From Planctomycetota bacterium (GTDB lineage Bacteria > Planctomycetota > Planctomycetia > Pirellulales > Pirellulaceae): a stretch of DNA of 20,773 nucleotides. Below are positions 14,501 to 20,767 of this stretch, in pieces. Position numbers and translations under genes: made by a program. Each line of letters starts with the position of its first letter. The stretch's first letter is position 1. The notes under the pieces are model-generated. The model searched no databases. It saw nothing but the letters and a program-made list of their open reading frames with translations, and was not told the DNA's origin. Where the stretch lies: contig JAPLNJ010000538.1 in the NCBI GenBank assembly GCA_026692885.1, positions 1 to 20,773 on the forward strand. Direction: 5' to 3'.

Positions 14501-17500
14501 CGATCGCTTTGCCATGGTCCAGTTGCGGAGCCCCATGGGCATCAGTTCTTCGCCGATTCTGGCCCCCACGCGCGATTTGAGCGGCCAGGTGCGGGTGGAC
14601 GACACGAATGTGCCTCCGCTGCCCGGCTTGGGCGAGAACGTGTTTAAGGATCGCGGGGCGTTGGAGCGGGGGGACTTCGAAAGTCCGACGGCGAAACTTG
14701 TCACGCCCGAAGATAATGGACCGCACGATGCGGACTCTAACGCCAACGCTGTGAGCCTGGTCCAGGCGTCCCTGGATCAGTTCTCGATTCAACTGTCCGA
14801 TGGCTCGCCCGTGCAGCCTGGCAGCGGCATCGACAATGCCACGATCAACGGCGCGTCGCTGCGGCTGCTCCGAGACGGTCAGACCCTGGTGGAAGGCGAG
14901 GCTTACAGTTTCGCCTACGATGCCACCTCGCACATCATCCGTGTGATCCCGCTGGCTGGTACTTGGGAGGTGAACCGCACCTACGTCATCGAACTGTTCG
15001 GTCAGCAGCGTCTGGTGCTCGGCAACGTGTCGGGAGCGGCGCTGCAGGACGGCGCTAGTTTTGACGTCACCGATCAGTTCAGCAATACGGTGACCTTCGA
15101 ATACGACAGCGGCTATGTGGTGCAGGTACCGGAGACGCTGGACGTGCTAATCCCGCTGGCCGGAGGCGGGACGAACGGAGTGGCCGACGGGGACACCATC
15201 ACGGTGAGCCAGCAGGGGGCCAGTACGGTCACGTTCGAGCTGGACAACAACAAGGTGGTAACTAGCGGAAACGTGCCCCTCACGTTTGTGGCCACAAACA
15301 GTCAAGGTGAAATCGCAGACAAGCTGGTGGACCTCCTCAAGAAGGCCAACCTCGGCCTCAGCCCGGTCAATGCCGGCAGCGGCCTGGTACATCTCGGCGT
15401 GGACGGCACCCAAACGCTGTCGGTGCAGTCGCTGAACATCACGTCAAGCGGTTCTCCGACCGGGATCAAGGACGGGCAGAAGTTCACGATCGACAATGGG
15501 ACCAAGCTGGTCACCTTCGAGTTTGCCAGTCATGGCGCGACGACCGGCAACGTCGCCGTGCCGTTCACGCTGAGCCAGACGAACATTCAGATCGCGGCCT
15601 CGCTGAAAGCGGCGATCAGCGGCGCCGGACTGGGACTCCTGCCTAACGATTTGGGCCAAGGCCGCGTCCAGGTGGGCGGTACGTCGCACCATGTGATGGT
15701 CGTCAATCAGAGCGTGCAAAGCGGGCAAAGCATACAAAGCGCGCTAATCTTGTCCGGCCAGCCTGGTGCGCGGCCCGCATTCGGCATCCGGATCCCGACC
15801 ACCGGGGGTGCCATCTCCAAGCTCCTGGTGGACGGGGAGACCTTCAAGATATCTCACGGCGCTGTGACGGCGACCTTTGAGTTCGACAGCGGCACTTCGA
15901 CGACGCCCGGCAATATCCGGATTCCGTTCGGGCCGACGACCACTCCGAATCAGTTGGCCGACGCCATGGTGTCGGCGATTCGAAACGCGGGCTTGGGCCT
16001 GCTTCCCAGCAACGCGACATATGGAGTCGTCACGCTGGGCGGCGATGCGACCTATAGTCTGGACCTGACCACCTCGAGCTTGATCCCTTCGAGCTTGACC
16101 CAGTTGGGGCAACCGGGCGTACCGGAAGCAACCGCCATCCCCTTCGTGCCGGATGCGATATTCACTGCAGAACAGGTGGCTCAGAGAACGGTGGGCTACA
16201 TCAATAGCAATACCACCCTGGTCGGAGTCCAAGCGGTCGCCCAGGGCGGCTATGTCGCGATCAGCGGAGCCGCCAGTGTGGTTAGCGGCGGCGTGCAGAA
16301 TGTCACGGGTATCAAAGATCTGGCCGGCAACCCGCTGGCTGCGAACCGGGCCGACGGCAGCACCGTCTTTACGGTCTATATTGGAGACGGTCTGAACTAT
16401 GGCCAGGCACCGCAACTTGACCCATTGGTGCCGGGACGGTATCCCACGCTCCGCGTGGACGATGGGGCCCGTCACAAGGTCGTGTCGGGATTCTCGTTGG
16501 GTCCGACCGAGAGCATCATGGTCGACGGCAGTCCCAGGGTCGATGCCAGTGGCGATGGCGTCGCCTTCGATGCCACTACGCCGCTAATGCCAGGCCGGCC
16601 GTTCAACCTTATCGTCAGCCCCCGAGGGATCGGGACCGTCGTGGCGACGGCATTCCTGGATGGTTGGATCGACTTCAATGGCGACGGCGTCTGGGACTCG
16701 GACGAGCAGATCATTATCAGTAGGCGTGTGACGACGAACGGCGACCTCACCATCAATGGGCTGACGCCCGGCGATGCTATTGTGGGTCCAACTTATGCGA
16801 GGTTCCGACTCAGCACCACAGCCGGTTTGCTGCCCACCGGGCTCGCTGCTGCCGGTGAGGTCGAGGACTACCTGGTTACCATTGAGCGTTCCCCCTGGCA
16901 GAATCCCAGCAACCGGTTTGACGTCGACGGCAGTAAGTTGGTGACGCCGATTGACGTGTTGACGGAGATCAACTATGTCAACTCGCATCCCGACGGATCG
17001 CTGCCTACGGTTGGTACCGAGGGGCCACCGCCTTACTACGACGTGGACGGCAACGGACGTGCGGAACCAGCGGACATACTGGCGATCATCAGCGAAATCA
17101 ACTCCCCCACCAAAAATGTCACGTCCGGCGGTGAAGGAGAGTCGGCGCCTGTCGCTCAAGCCGCGACCGCCGGGAGCGTCGTCAGCATTGGGCAGGAGAG
17201 TCTCGTTAGTGCACCTGCCGCGATGTCCGTATCAGGCAGCACGATTGACTCGTCTGTCGCGACACTGAATTCTGCAAGCAGCAATGCCGCAGGCACTTAC
17301 GGCGTTGCTCCAGCATTTGTAGGGCCTTCGAAGAACCTGCAGAGCGACCTAACTTTGCGGTCCACCTCGCCTAAGAAGCCCAATCACCTCAATGACATCC
17401 TGGCCGACGACTACGATTGGTCCAGCATTGCTGAAGATGTGGACAAAGCTCTGCAGAAGGAAGATGCCAGAGACGCCGTGTTTGCCTCGTTGGGTGTGTG

Positions 17501-17501
17501 A
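8175..17501 (+). CDS. Giant LEPR-XLL mosaic surface protein, C-terminal half (frame-broken)
   Basis: This continues the protein begun at 773. A TTG at 8175 is only the first possible start after the frame break; it has no signal sequence and lies mid-domain. Regions in nucleotide order are: a propeller-like region (about 8550-9180 and 10270-10760) interrupted by DGxTF...TFEFD modules (9258-10200); a lectin or jelly-roll-like region (about 10830-11480, with a later YEGVYIDDIVIGFAGRGEM segment near 12730-12790); more modules and PPC domains (about 11820-12290 and 13330-13830); a right-handed beta-helix (about 13860-14650); an Ig-like domain (14680-16380) split by a 1.3-kb module array; a GEVED-type domain ending GEVEDYLVTI (about 16390-16890) with a DFNGDGVWDSDE calcium-type loop; and two dockerin type I loops (about 16895-17110). 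A Ser/Ala-rich tail follows. The single cysteine I saw is in GTPDCPLSSGG. Substrate and partners are unknown. Confidence 0.85.
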   Translation: MQKITWFDLDGQANHIPVVYSLSATAAEIGTAISAAITADPPASPLFPSQPTASTPSVTSTLQVSGSSLVTVAETILRETLLYTLSSGLPQTRFTTHSTTPTVRQNPAPGEATTALTVSRPAAIPYNLNDVTLFVNQQGQTVNQQGQMGSSELVSVDPFSGQQETRVGQNQHVGDIALRPDGSLFGFSIPQNVPQQNDANTGNYIQIVPGSLTPANLGTNQGDDGILTYNQDPKDPTKAVLSNDPANGVGVNFGALTFTNSEVSTAVQGFAIGSRADASSPPRGVPNPSNLLFEFNPSTGAAINPPGYQDRADAGLLQAGGTQIVERGALNTSVDAYPATGGNPTLTGVKATNLSTQGVATYVIEDGDYFQVDSNGDGVADRRFEFDTGPEFYFDANWTRTPANPDVLRDGDSFTVDGLRYEFDTGSVLVVTAGNGAAVGDGGMFTLTDNDPQNPITLTFELDRDTPANVRGGSIAIPITVNMNPGAIINSIISTINSQPFALRAVLLPGTNRITLLNESATSAAVAVGLQGVALQGAAGFRPGSIRIPVEEYTPGAIGATNAQIGSAIMQVINGATGVTAGAAGTRLNFMGATAVDFAGVSHPVFGVLDVATGLPTGTPGITSGSVPVPFLASDTAVDVATHVQAALTVGGLVSTQAGATVFLDPTPPQATFVTVSLGTPPLIGLRGTPDCPLSSGGVAPGGTITGMAFVGDQLFSVTDTGGLFRIASYGGGAFSTTSAFNVADYVDNSQQLLSKANEVTTTTYNPITGLPIVTSTYQPIRFAGLTAGHRNTEDGRYENLLFGIDVTGRVFAFDTFGQTQAVFANGALSVDTGLGGVGVVQGLAFANLDDTLWHQTTNRSADAGHGVDASFDMSRVAESDVGNTSYYFGYENSQVASQAKFGTYNYSPSATGATTNSTYANTTATRANSYDFAGGAHGSLIGNAFSLQGYSAGDRPTLYFNYFLETEQAPTTSDATLQSNPRQYMRDALQVYISGEDGSWKLLATNNSDIAPNDSNDEHDSFVRVNPLTGLATAEQPFARQDAFDATANWRQARIDLSPYVGQTDLRLRFDFSTAGGLSTGGRLGNTALDLNVAGNELRAIPAAQLQDGDTFTVTDPLTGTVTKAFEFDLGPTIVTPSGAAITDGSTFTIWSNAVDSTIYEFDNNGTVGSTNTLPPIPHIAVPFTGAETPAQLAANINAILLLYPPTSAPLTANLTTSEPNDTRQSAVDTGLDGSTQLFRATGLIGDNPDLTGSTSNLDVDMLQLQLEVGDRVTIKTDTSGFGSTLDSYLRLFDSRGQQQDFNNNAVADSATGDSEIDYTATERGLYYVGVSAAHNPNYSPLVAGSGIALPGSTVTSGGYAISILVATPYGPERIGNRLNLPDAHAVMPTGLPATFVEGAGGVRSVLPNTTVPVYAIPLRLSMPDLAVADAIHKVLAEQLAGGNLDGIKQRDEVVNLVEYGIGSAGKLGISGPSDPNTALAHSGLFGDRFSAFAASADRYGTTPSGFPGAQSMQRNKYEGVYIDDIVIGFAGRGEMATNSNGNTNFIVNPVQPGNEVNVGPYQLEIRQASEYGITLSPPPGTPPYIVLNQTFDIHDRLTQSTTVVASPGYLLADAQTFSISNGVETVTFEFDDRTRNNGVASNHVQISFDPSDSAVVMAQRIRDAINLKGVQDLVHITAASADGVTSGASSTSDRVNLSGDVVTVAAGVFDTSPSSGAAVAESNKSNDTLATATATGIVAGGNGGFRSAGVIGDNPALQDLNKDVDLFRVDLAQGEIISVNIDAGILGSPLDSYLRVFDAFGQVVMVTDFLGNLVPLVSDDNQAPGEAFSLDSYLVLQAPTAGAYYLGVSGYNNSRYNPTLAGSGTAGSNGRYQLTIQRPLTNEAVTPVTYNYKGDANLFRDQGQTIISDNRISNSSGFGIVSAPGTRTTGEPHPGVPQNLSQINTSRLAPGVTITNNLLVGNGLGGIDFRGDAVAAGQQLGVVPFGRIINNTVVGDPTGATPRGVGIRVANNAAPTLMNNVLVGLATGVNVDQSSTSTATVLGRSTILGGTLYQNNIANSGGTGNIGTGTFPIIAAATEKLFVNPAVGNFYPAAAAPQIDSSVDSLDDRFAMVQLRSPMGISSSPILAPTRDLSGQVRVDDTNVPPLPGLGENVFKDRGALERGDFESPTAKLVTPEDNGPHDADSNANAVSLVQASLDQFSIQLSDGSPVQPGSGIDNATINGASLRLLRDGQTLVEGEAYSFAYDATSHIIRVIPLAGTWEVNRTYVIELFGQQRLVLGNVSGAALQDGASFDVTDQFSNTVTFEYDSGYVVQVPETLDVLIPLAGGGTNGVADGDTITVSQQGASTVTFELDNNKVVTSGNVPLTFVATNSQGEIADKLVDLLKKANLGLSPVNAGSGLVHLGVDGTQTLSVQSLNITSSGSPTGIKDGQKFTIDNGTKLVTFEFASHGATTGNVAVPFTLSQTNIQIAASLKAAISGAGLGLLPNDLGQGRVQVGGTSHHVMVVNQSVQSGQSIQSALILSGQPGARPAFGIRIPTTGGAISKLLVDGETFKISHGAVTATFEFDSGTSTTPGNIRIPFGPTTTPNQLADAMVSAIRNAGLGLLPSNATYGVVTLGGDATYSLDLTTSSLIPSSLTQLGQPGVPEATAIPFVPDAIFTAEQVAQRTVGYINSNTTLVGVQAVAQGGYVAISGAASVVSGGVQNVTGIKDLAGNPLAANRADGSTVFTVYIGDGLNYGQAPQLDPLVPGRYPTLRVDDGARHKVVSGFSLGPTESIMVDGSPRVDASGDGVAFDATTPLMPGRPFNLIVSPRGIGTVVATAFLDGWIDFNGDGVWDSDEQIIISRRVTTNGDLTINGLTPGDAIVGPTYARFRLSTTAGLLPTGLAAAGEVEDYLVTIERSPWQNPSNRFDVDGSKLVTPIDVLTEINYVNSHPDGSLPTVGTEGPPPYYDVDGNGRAEPADILAIISEINSPTKNVTSGGEGESAPVAQAATAGSVVSIGQESLVSAPAAMSVSGSTIDSSVATLNSASSNAAGTYGVAPAFVGPSKNLQSDLTLRSTSPKKPNHLNDILADDYDWSSIAEDVDKALQKEDARDAVFASLGV
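8577..8620 (+). repeat. 21-bp tandem repeat encoding a Gln-rich heptapeptide
   Basis: Two copies with a 21-base period encode VNQQGQT and VNQQGQM. The 16-base core AACCAGCAGGGGCAGA is identical at 8580 and 8601. It falls at the start of the propeller-like region, where a short LFV...LVSVDPF strand would be expected, so it is probably a small slippage duplication in a loop. The stop that ends the upstream out-of-frame reading (8579-8581) happens to lie at its edge. Confidence 0.75.
9258..16310 (+). repeat. Ten dispersed copies of a DGxTF...TFEFD module
   Basis: Copies start near 9258, 9395, 9485, 11494, 11599, 13010, 15040, 15177, 15462 and 15822. The core is DGxxFx(I/V), a 5-15 residue turn, then (T/R)FE(F/L/Y)D. 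Full copies continue with xxGNxxxPF, then an amphipathic helix-like (A/D)xLxxAIxxAGLGL and a closing strand G-V-LGG. The last three are in tandem (15177-15461, 15462-15818, 15819-16310). Copies occur in pairs or arrays placed inside other domains. I recognise the pattern as common in planctomycete giant proteins but know no family name for it. Confidence 0.75.
15003..16310 (+). repeat. Module array splitting an Ig-like domain
   Basis: Before the array the Ig-like domain runs to WEVNRTYVIELFG (ending about 15003). After it the text resumes with IKDLAGNPLAANRADGSTVF (from 16311), which is the usual final strand of the SbsA/Big_5-type Ig fold. The 1.3 kb in between encodes four DGxTF...TFEFD modules. 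Reading straight from ELFG to IKDLAGN restores a normal-looking domain, so the array seems to have been inserted into, or grown within, a single loop. Confidence 0.65.
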
Positions 17502-17713
17502 AGCGGAACTTTATTCTGCGGTTTGCTTCTAAGGGACTAGCCGTGCGTGCGGCGAGGTGCCTGTGCAATCGTTCTAGTCTGCCCAACCGCAACCCAGAAC
17601 GGGACTTGTCCGGGCAATCCTCCTGCGCAAATAGTGGATTACGCAAGTTGCGCACCCTGGAACGCGAAGTTAATAGGGGAACACTAGGGGCGATATATTC
17701 CGGATATCACGTT

Positions 17714-20425
17714 ATGTGGCGGTTACGGACATTTGCAGCTTTCGGCCAACACGATCGTTCGGCGCGCAAACGCAGGCGTGAACGGCGAGCTCGTCGCATA
17801 TCTTTCGAACGACTCGAGTGCCGCGAACTCCTGAGCGCCACCGCTCCCCTCGGCGCCCAGCCAGACGACACGGCCGAGTATATGTTGGGCAAGATCTGTG
17901 TGACGGTCGTGATGATGGAGTCGGACCCGACCCTGGCACCCCATGATTCCAACGTCTACAACTGGTCGCCGTCGCTGATTCAGGACACCAAGACCAAGAT
18001 CGAGAGCGGACTCGATTGGTGGAAGCAAACGCTCGCTCAGCAGAGTCCTGCGCTCGCCAACGAGCTGAACTTCGTCCCGGACTACACCTACGCCGACAAT
18101 CCCGTCCACACGGGTTACGAGCCGATCGAGCGCATCTCCAATGACTTCCAGCGCTGGATGTATGATTTTCTGAACCAAGTCGGTTTCAACAAGACGGGTG
18201 ATTTCCAGGAAGACATGCGAGTCTTCAATAACTCGCAGCGACTGTCGCACGGGACCGACTGGGCTTTCACGATTTTTGTGGTCAACTCCGCCAACGATCC
18301 CAACAAGACGTTTGCGGCAGGCGGTTCTTTCTCGCGGGCATTCTCCTATGCGGGCGGCGAGTTCATGGTCGTGCCTTCGGGGCGTCCGGACAGCACCTTC
18401 ACCCACGAAACCGGGCACCAGTTCTGGGCCTTGGACGAGTATCTTCAGGCCGATGTATTGGGTGCACAGTACTACACGAAGACCCGGGGTTACTACAACA
18501 CCCAGGACCTTAACGCCCCGCATACAGATTATACTAAACAGCCCCCCATCATTTATGTTCAGCAGCCCAGCATCATGGCTGCCGACCGGCCAACGTCCAC
18601 CACGGATCTGCTCACCACCGCTTACACAACCCACGTCAATGCCCCGTCCACGCTGGAGATGATTGGCTGGAAGGACTCGAACGGCAACGGTATCTTCGAT
18701 GTCCTAGACGTCCCGCACTCGCTCACAGGCACAGGTTTCATCGACTCGATTACCGGCGAGTACCGTTTTGTCGGATCCTCTGCGGTCCAACCGCTGATCA
18801 ATCGGAATCCCAGCGGGTTGCAGAACGATATCACACTCAACAAAATCGATCGGGCCGAGTACCGCATCGACGGGGGAGTATGGCAGACGGCCGCCGAATA
18901 CCACACCTCGTCGGCAAAGCTCGACTTGCACATTTCCCTGCCCGATGCTGCGACGCACACCATCGAGATCCGGACCGTCGATGCCTCGACCGGCGTGACC
19001 TCCACCGTCTTCAGCGGCAGCACGGCTCGACCCGCTTCCGTGCTGCAACCGGGTATTAGTGGTTTCGTCTGGAGCGATGCCAACCATACGGGAGTGATTG
19101 ACGGCGGCGATGGCCTGCTGTCGGGCTGGAAGGTCAGCCTGCTCGACGCCAGCGGTCAGCCGTTGGCGACTCCTGGCCGTGTGGAACCGGACGATTATGC
19201 GGCGGGAACGCTGCTGAATGGACCCTCCGGCCACCCCCAAGTCACCTTGACGGCAATCGGGGGGGACACGGACGGACAGGTCCAAGCTACGACTCGTACC
19301 TTCTCCTCGACAGGCTCCGAAGTGTTCGCGCTGCATTCGTACACCAGTGACTGGACCTCTTCCTGGACCGACGATTCGCGGCAATTGAAAGCCCAGTTCT
19401 CAACGCCCGTCAGCAAGGTTCAAATCGACGCCATTGGCACCCGCGCGGACAGCTACGGCAGGCTGGAAGCTTACGATGCCAGCGGCAAGCTATTGGCCCG
19501 CTACACAACCCCCGCGTTGGGCGCGGGTGCGGTGCAGACGATGGTCATCAGCCGTCCGATGGCAGACATCGCGTACGTGATCGCTCGCGGCCACAAGAGT
19601 TCCTTGGCCACCAACGTGGTTGCCAGCATCCACTTGGATAACCTCCGTTTCGGCGCCGAGACGACTGCGCTGACAGACGCCCAGGGGGCGTATTCGTTTC
19701 CGGGCTTGTCGTCGGGCGTGTATCGCGTGCAAGCCGCCGCGCCCGGTGGCAGCACCTTGGTGACCAGCGATCAGTTGGTAACGCTGGTAGCCACCAGCCC
19801 TGGCGCACCGGTTCAAGCGGAGGGCGAAGTCAATGTTGTCAGCCCCATTGCGATCGTCAGCTGGCAGAATCCCAACAATCCGTTCGACGTCAATGGGGAT
19901 GGTCAGACCACGCCGACGGACGTGCTGATGGTCATTAACTACGTCAATACTCACCTGAGCGATGGACGAATTCCCGCCTCTTCCCAGGCGCCGTCCGCGT
20001 ATCTTGACGTCGATGGCAACGGATACGTCAACGCGACAGATGTGTTGCTCTTGGTCAATGTCCTCAACGGGCAGACGACCAAGGATTCCCAGTTGATTCC
20101 CGTCAATCCGGGCGTGACGAACGGTGCCGGCGAAGGTGAAGTTGTGGCGGGCACAACGTCCGCGATGCCGACGTCGCCCGCAGGGGACGCCGTAGGTTTT
20201 GCGGCATTTTCGCCCGCGACTGAATCGTCGCCAAACGCGTCGTGGGTCAACACCGCGGCGCGAATTGCGGCCCTGGATCAGTACTTTTCGAGTCCTGATC
20301 AATCCCCCGCCAATGACGTCCCGTGGACTTGGCGCGCAGGGCCTAGGGCAGCTACAGGTGGCCTGCCCGATCTTCTGGCATCGCAGTTCCTGGATACCCT
20401 GCTCCAAGAACCGTTCGATTTGTAG
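17714..20425 (+). CDS. LEPR-XLL zincin-like metallopeptidase with SdrD-like and dockerin domains
   Basis: This is a predicted exported zinc-dependent protease of 903 residues. An Arg-rich N-terminus (RKRRRERRARR) leads into FERLECRELLSA (residues 31-42), matching the LEPR-XLL pattern of the giant neighbour. The catalytic region spans about residues 55-310 and contains H231-E-T-G-H235, then Q-F-W-A-L-D241-E-Y; the HExxH plus DEY arrangement resembles the M64 type, and Asp241 or Glu242 could be the third ligand. PSIMAADR may form a Met-turn. A DSNGNGIFD loop (321-329) looks calcium-binding. Then come an Ig-like segment (about 370-445), an SdrD-type B domain (448-489 and 650-680) split by a beta-rich insert (490-649), and two intact dockerin loops (717-787). 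The frame extends upstream to a GTG at 17498 that overlaps the previous stop, but those 72 codons look non-coding and precede the LEPR-XLL N-terminus, so I chose the ATG at 17714. No strong Shine-Dalgarno sequence is seen before it. Confidence 0.85.
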   Translation: MWRLRTFAAFGQHDRSARKRRRERRARRISFERLECRELLSATAPLGAQPDDTAEYMLGKICVTVVMMESDPTLAPHDSNVYNWSPSLIQDTKTKIESGLDWWKQTLAQQSPALANELNFVPDYTYADNPVHTGYEPIERISNDFQRWMYDFLNQVGFNKTGDFQEDMRVFNNSQRLSHGTDWAFTIFVVNSANDPNKTFAAGGSFSRAFSYAGGEFMVVPSGRPDSTFTHETGHQFWALDEYLQADVLGAQYYTKTRGYYNTQDLNAPHTDYTKQPPIIYVQQPSIMAADRPTSTTDLLTTAYTTHVNAPSTLEMIGWKDSNGNGIFDVLDVPHSLTGTGFIDSITGEYRFVGSSAVQPLINRNPSGLQNDITLNKIDRAEYRIDGGVWQTAAEYHTSSAKLDLHISLPDAATHTIEIRTVDASTGVTSTVFSGSTARPASVLQPGISGFVWSDANHTGVIDGGDGLLSGWKVSLLDASGQPLATPGRVEPDDYAAGTLLNGPSGHPQVTLTAIGGDTDGQVQATTRTFSSTGSEVFALHSYTSDWTSSWTDDSRQLKAQFSTPVSKVQIDAIGTRADSYGRLEAYDASGKLLARYTTPALGAGAVQTMVISRPMADIAYVIARGHKSSLATNVVASIHLDNLRFGAETTALTDAQGAYSFPGLSSGVYRVQAAAPGGSTLVTSDQLVTLVATSPGAPVQAEGEVNVVSPIAIVSWQNPNNPFDVNGDGQTTPTDVLMVINYVNTHLSDGRIPASSQAPSAYLDVDGNGYVNATDVLLLVNVLNGQTTKDSQLIPVNPGVTNGAGEGEVVAGTTSAMPTSPAGDAVGFAAFSPATESSPNASWVNTAARIAALDQYFSSPDQSPANDVPWTWRAGPRAATGGLPDLLASQFLDTLLQEPFDL
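19181..19660 (+). other. Beta-rich insert within the SdrD-like domain
   Basis: The SdrD-type domain starts ISGFVWSDANHTG with a D.NHTGVIDGGD loop and runs to LLDASGQPLATPG. It finishes with TDAQGAYSFPGLSSGVYRV after an insert of 160 codons. The insert begins VEPDDYAAGTLLN and ends SIHLDNLRFG, with strands such as VSKVQIDAIG and YGRLEAYDASGKLLARY, a jelly-roll-like pattern. The function is unknown; a carbohydrate- or surface-binding role would be a guess from the fold type. Confidence 0.55.
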
Positions 20426-20577
20426 TCAAGATGCCAAACAAGTTGGAGCCCAGGCTTTAGGACTGGCGTATCAATAATCTCGCACGGGCTACGGTTCGGC
20501 GCAGGGGATGCCCCCAGCCTGGCCCGCGCAAAATTGGGGAGTCGGGCGTCAAACGGATGGTCCTGTTTTCGTTCCGC

Positions 20578-20767
20578 CCCCATCCGGGCGTGCCCCGGTG
20601 GAGCGAGGTTTCTGGACTACGCCACGGGTCCGTAACCGCATCACTACTTCCGCCGCCTCCCGTCCGCCGCCTCCGGCGGCGGACGGGAGGCGGCGGAAGA
20701 CAGTACGGCTGGCGTCTGCCGACGTAGTGTACGAAACCCAATTCCACCGGGGCGAGCCCGGATGGGG
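20578..20767. repeat. Second nested inverted-repeat element
   Basis: The outer arms CCCCATCCGGGCG... (20578-20602) and ...CCCGGATGGGG (20743-20767) match at 23 of 25 positions. Similarity continues inward less perfectly: GGTTTC then CTACG on the left against GGGTTTCGTACACTACG read from the right. The centre is a perfect palindrome (20647-20699). The element shares no obvious sequence with the one at 213-449. There is no transposase, and the right end lies six bases from the window edge, so its full extent is not known. Confidence 0.7.
20647..20699. repeat. Perfect 25-bp-arm palindrome
   Basis: The left arm is 20647-20671, the loop TCC is 20672-20674 and the right arm is 20675-20699, with no mismatch. 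The stem is about 80% GC with repeated CCGCC/GGCGG blocks. It lies 222 bases beyond the stop of the zincin gene. It might stop or protect transcripts arriving from either side, but no U-run follows, so it is not called an intrinsic terminator. Confidence 0.85.

Noticed and set aside
9258..16310. CRISPR-like or tandem DNA repeats
   Set aside because: The repeats are coding modules of uneven length, conserved at protein level, and have no spacer pattern. No CRISPR array is present.
17498..17713. GTG at 17498 overlapping the previous stop as the zincin start
   Set aside because: The extra 72 residues have no recognisable content, and the conserved Arg-rich LEPR-XLL N-terminus begins naturally at the ATG at 17714.
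20647..20699. Palindrome as an intrinsic terminator
   Set aside because: There is no U-run on either side, and it sits at the centre of a larger inverted-repeat element, which fits a mobile repeat better.
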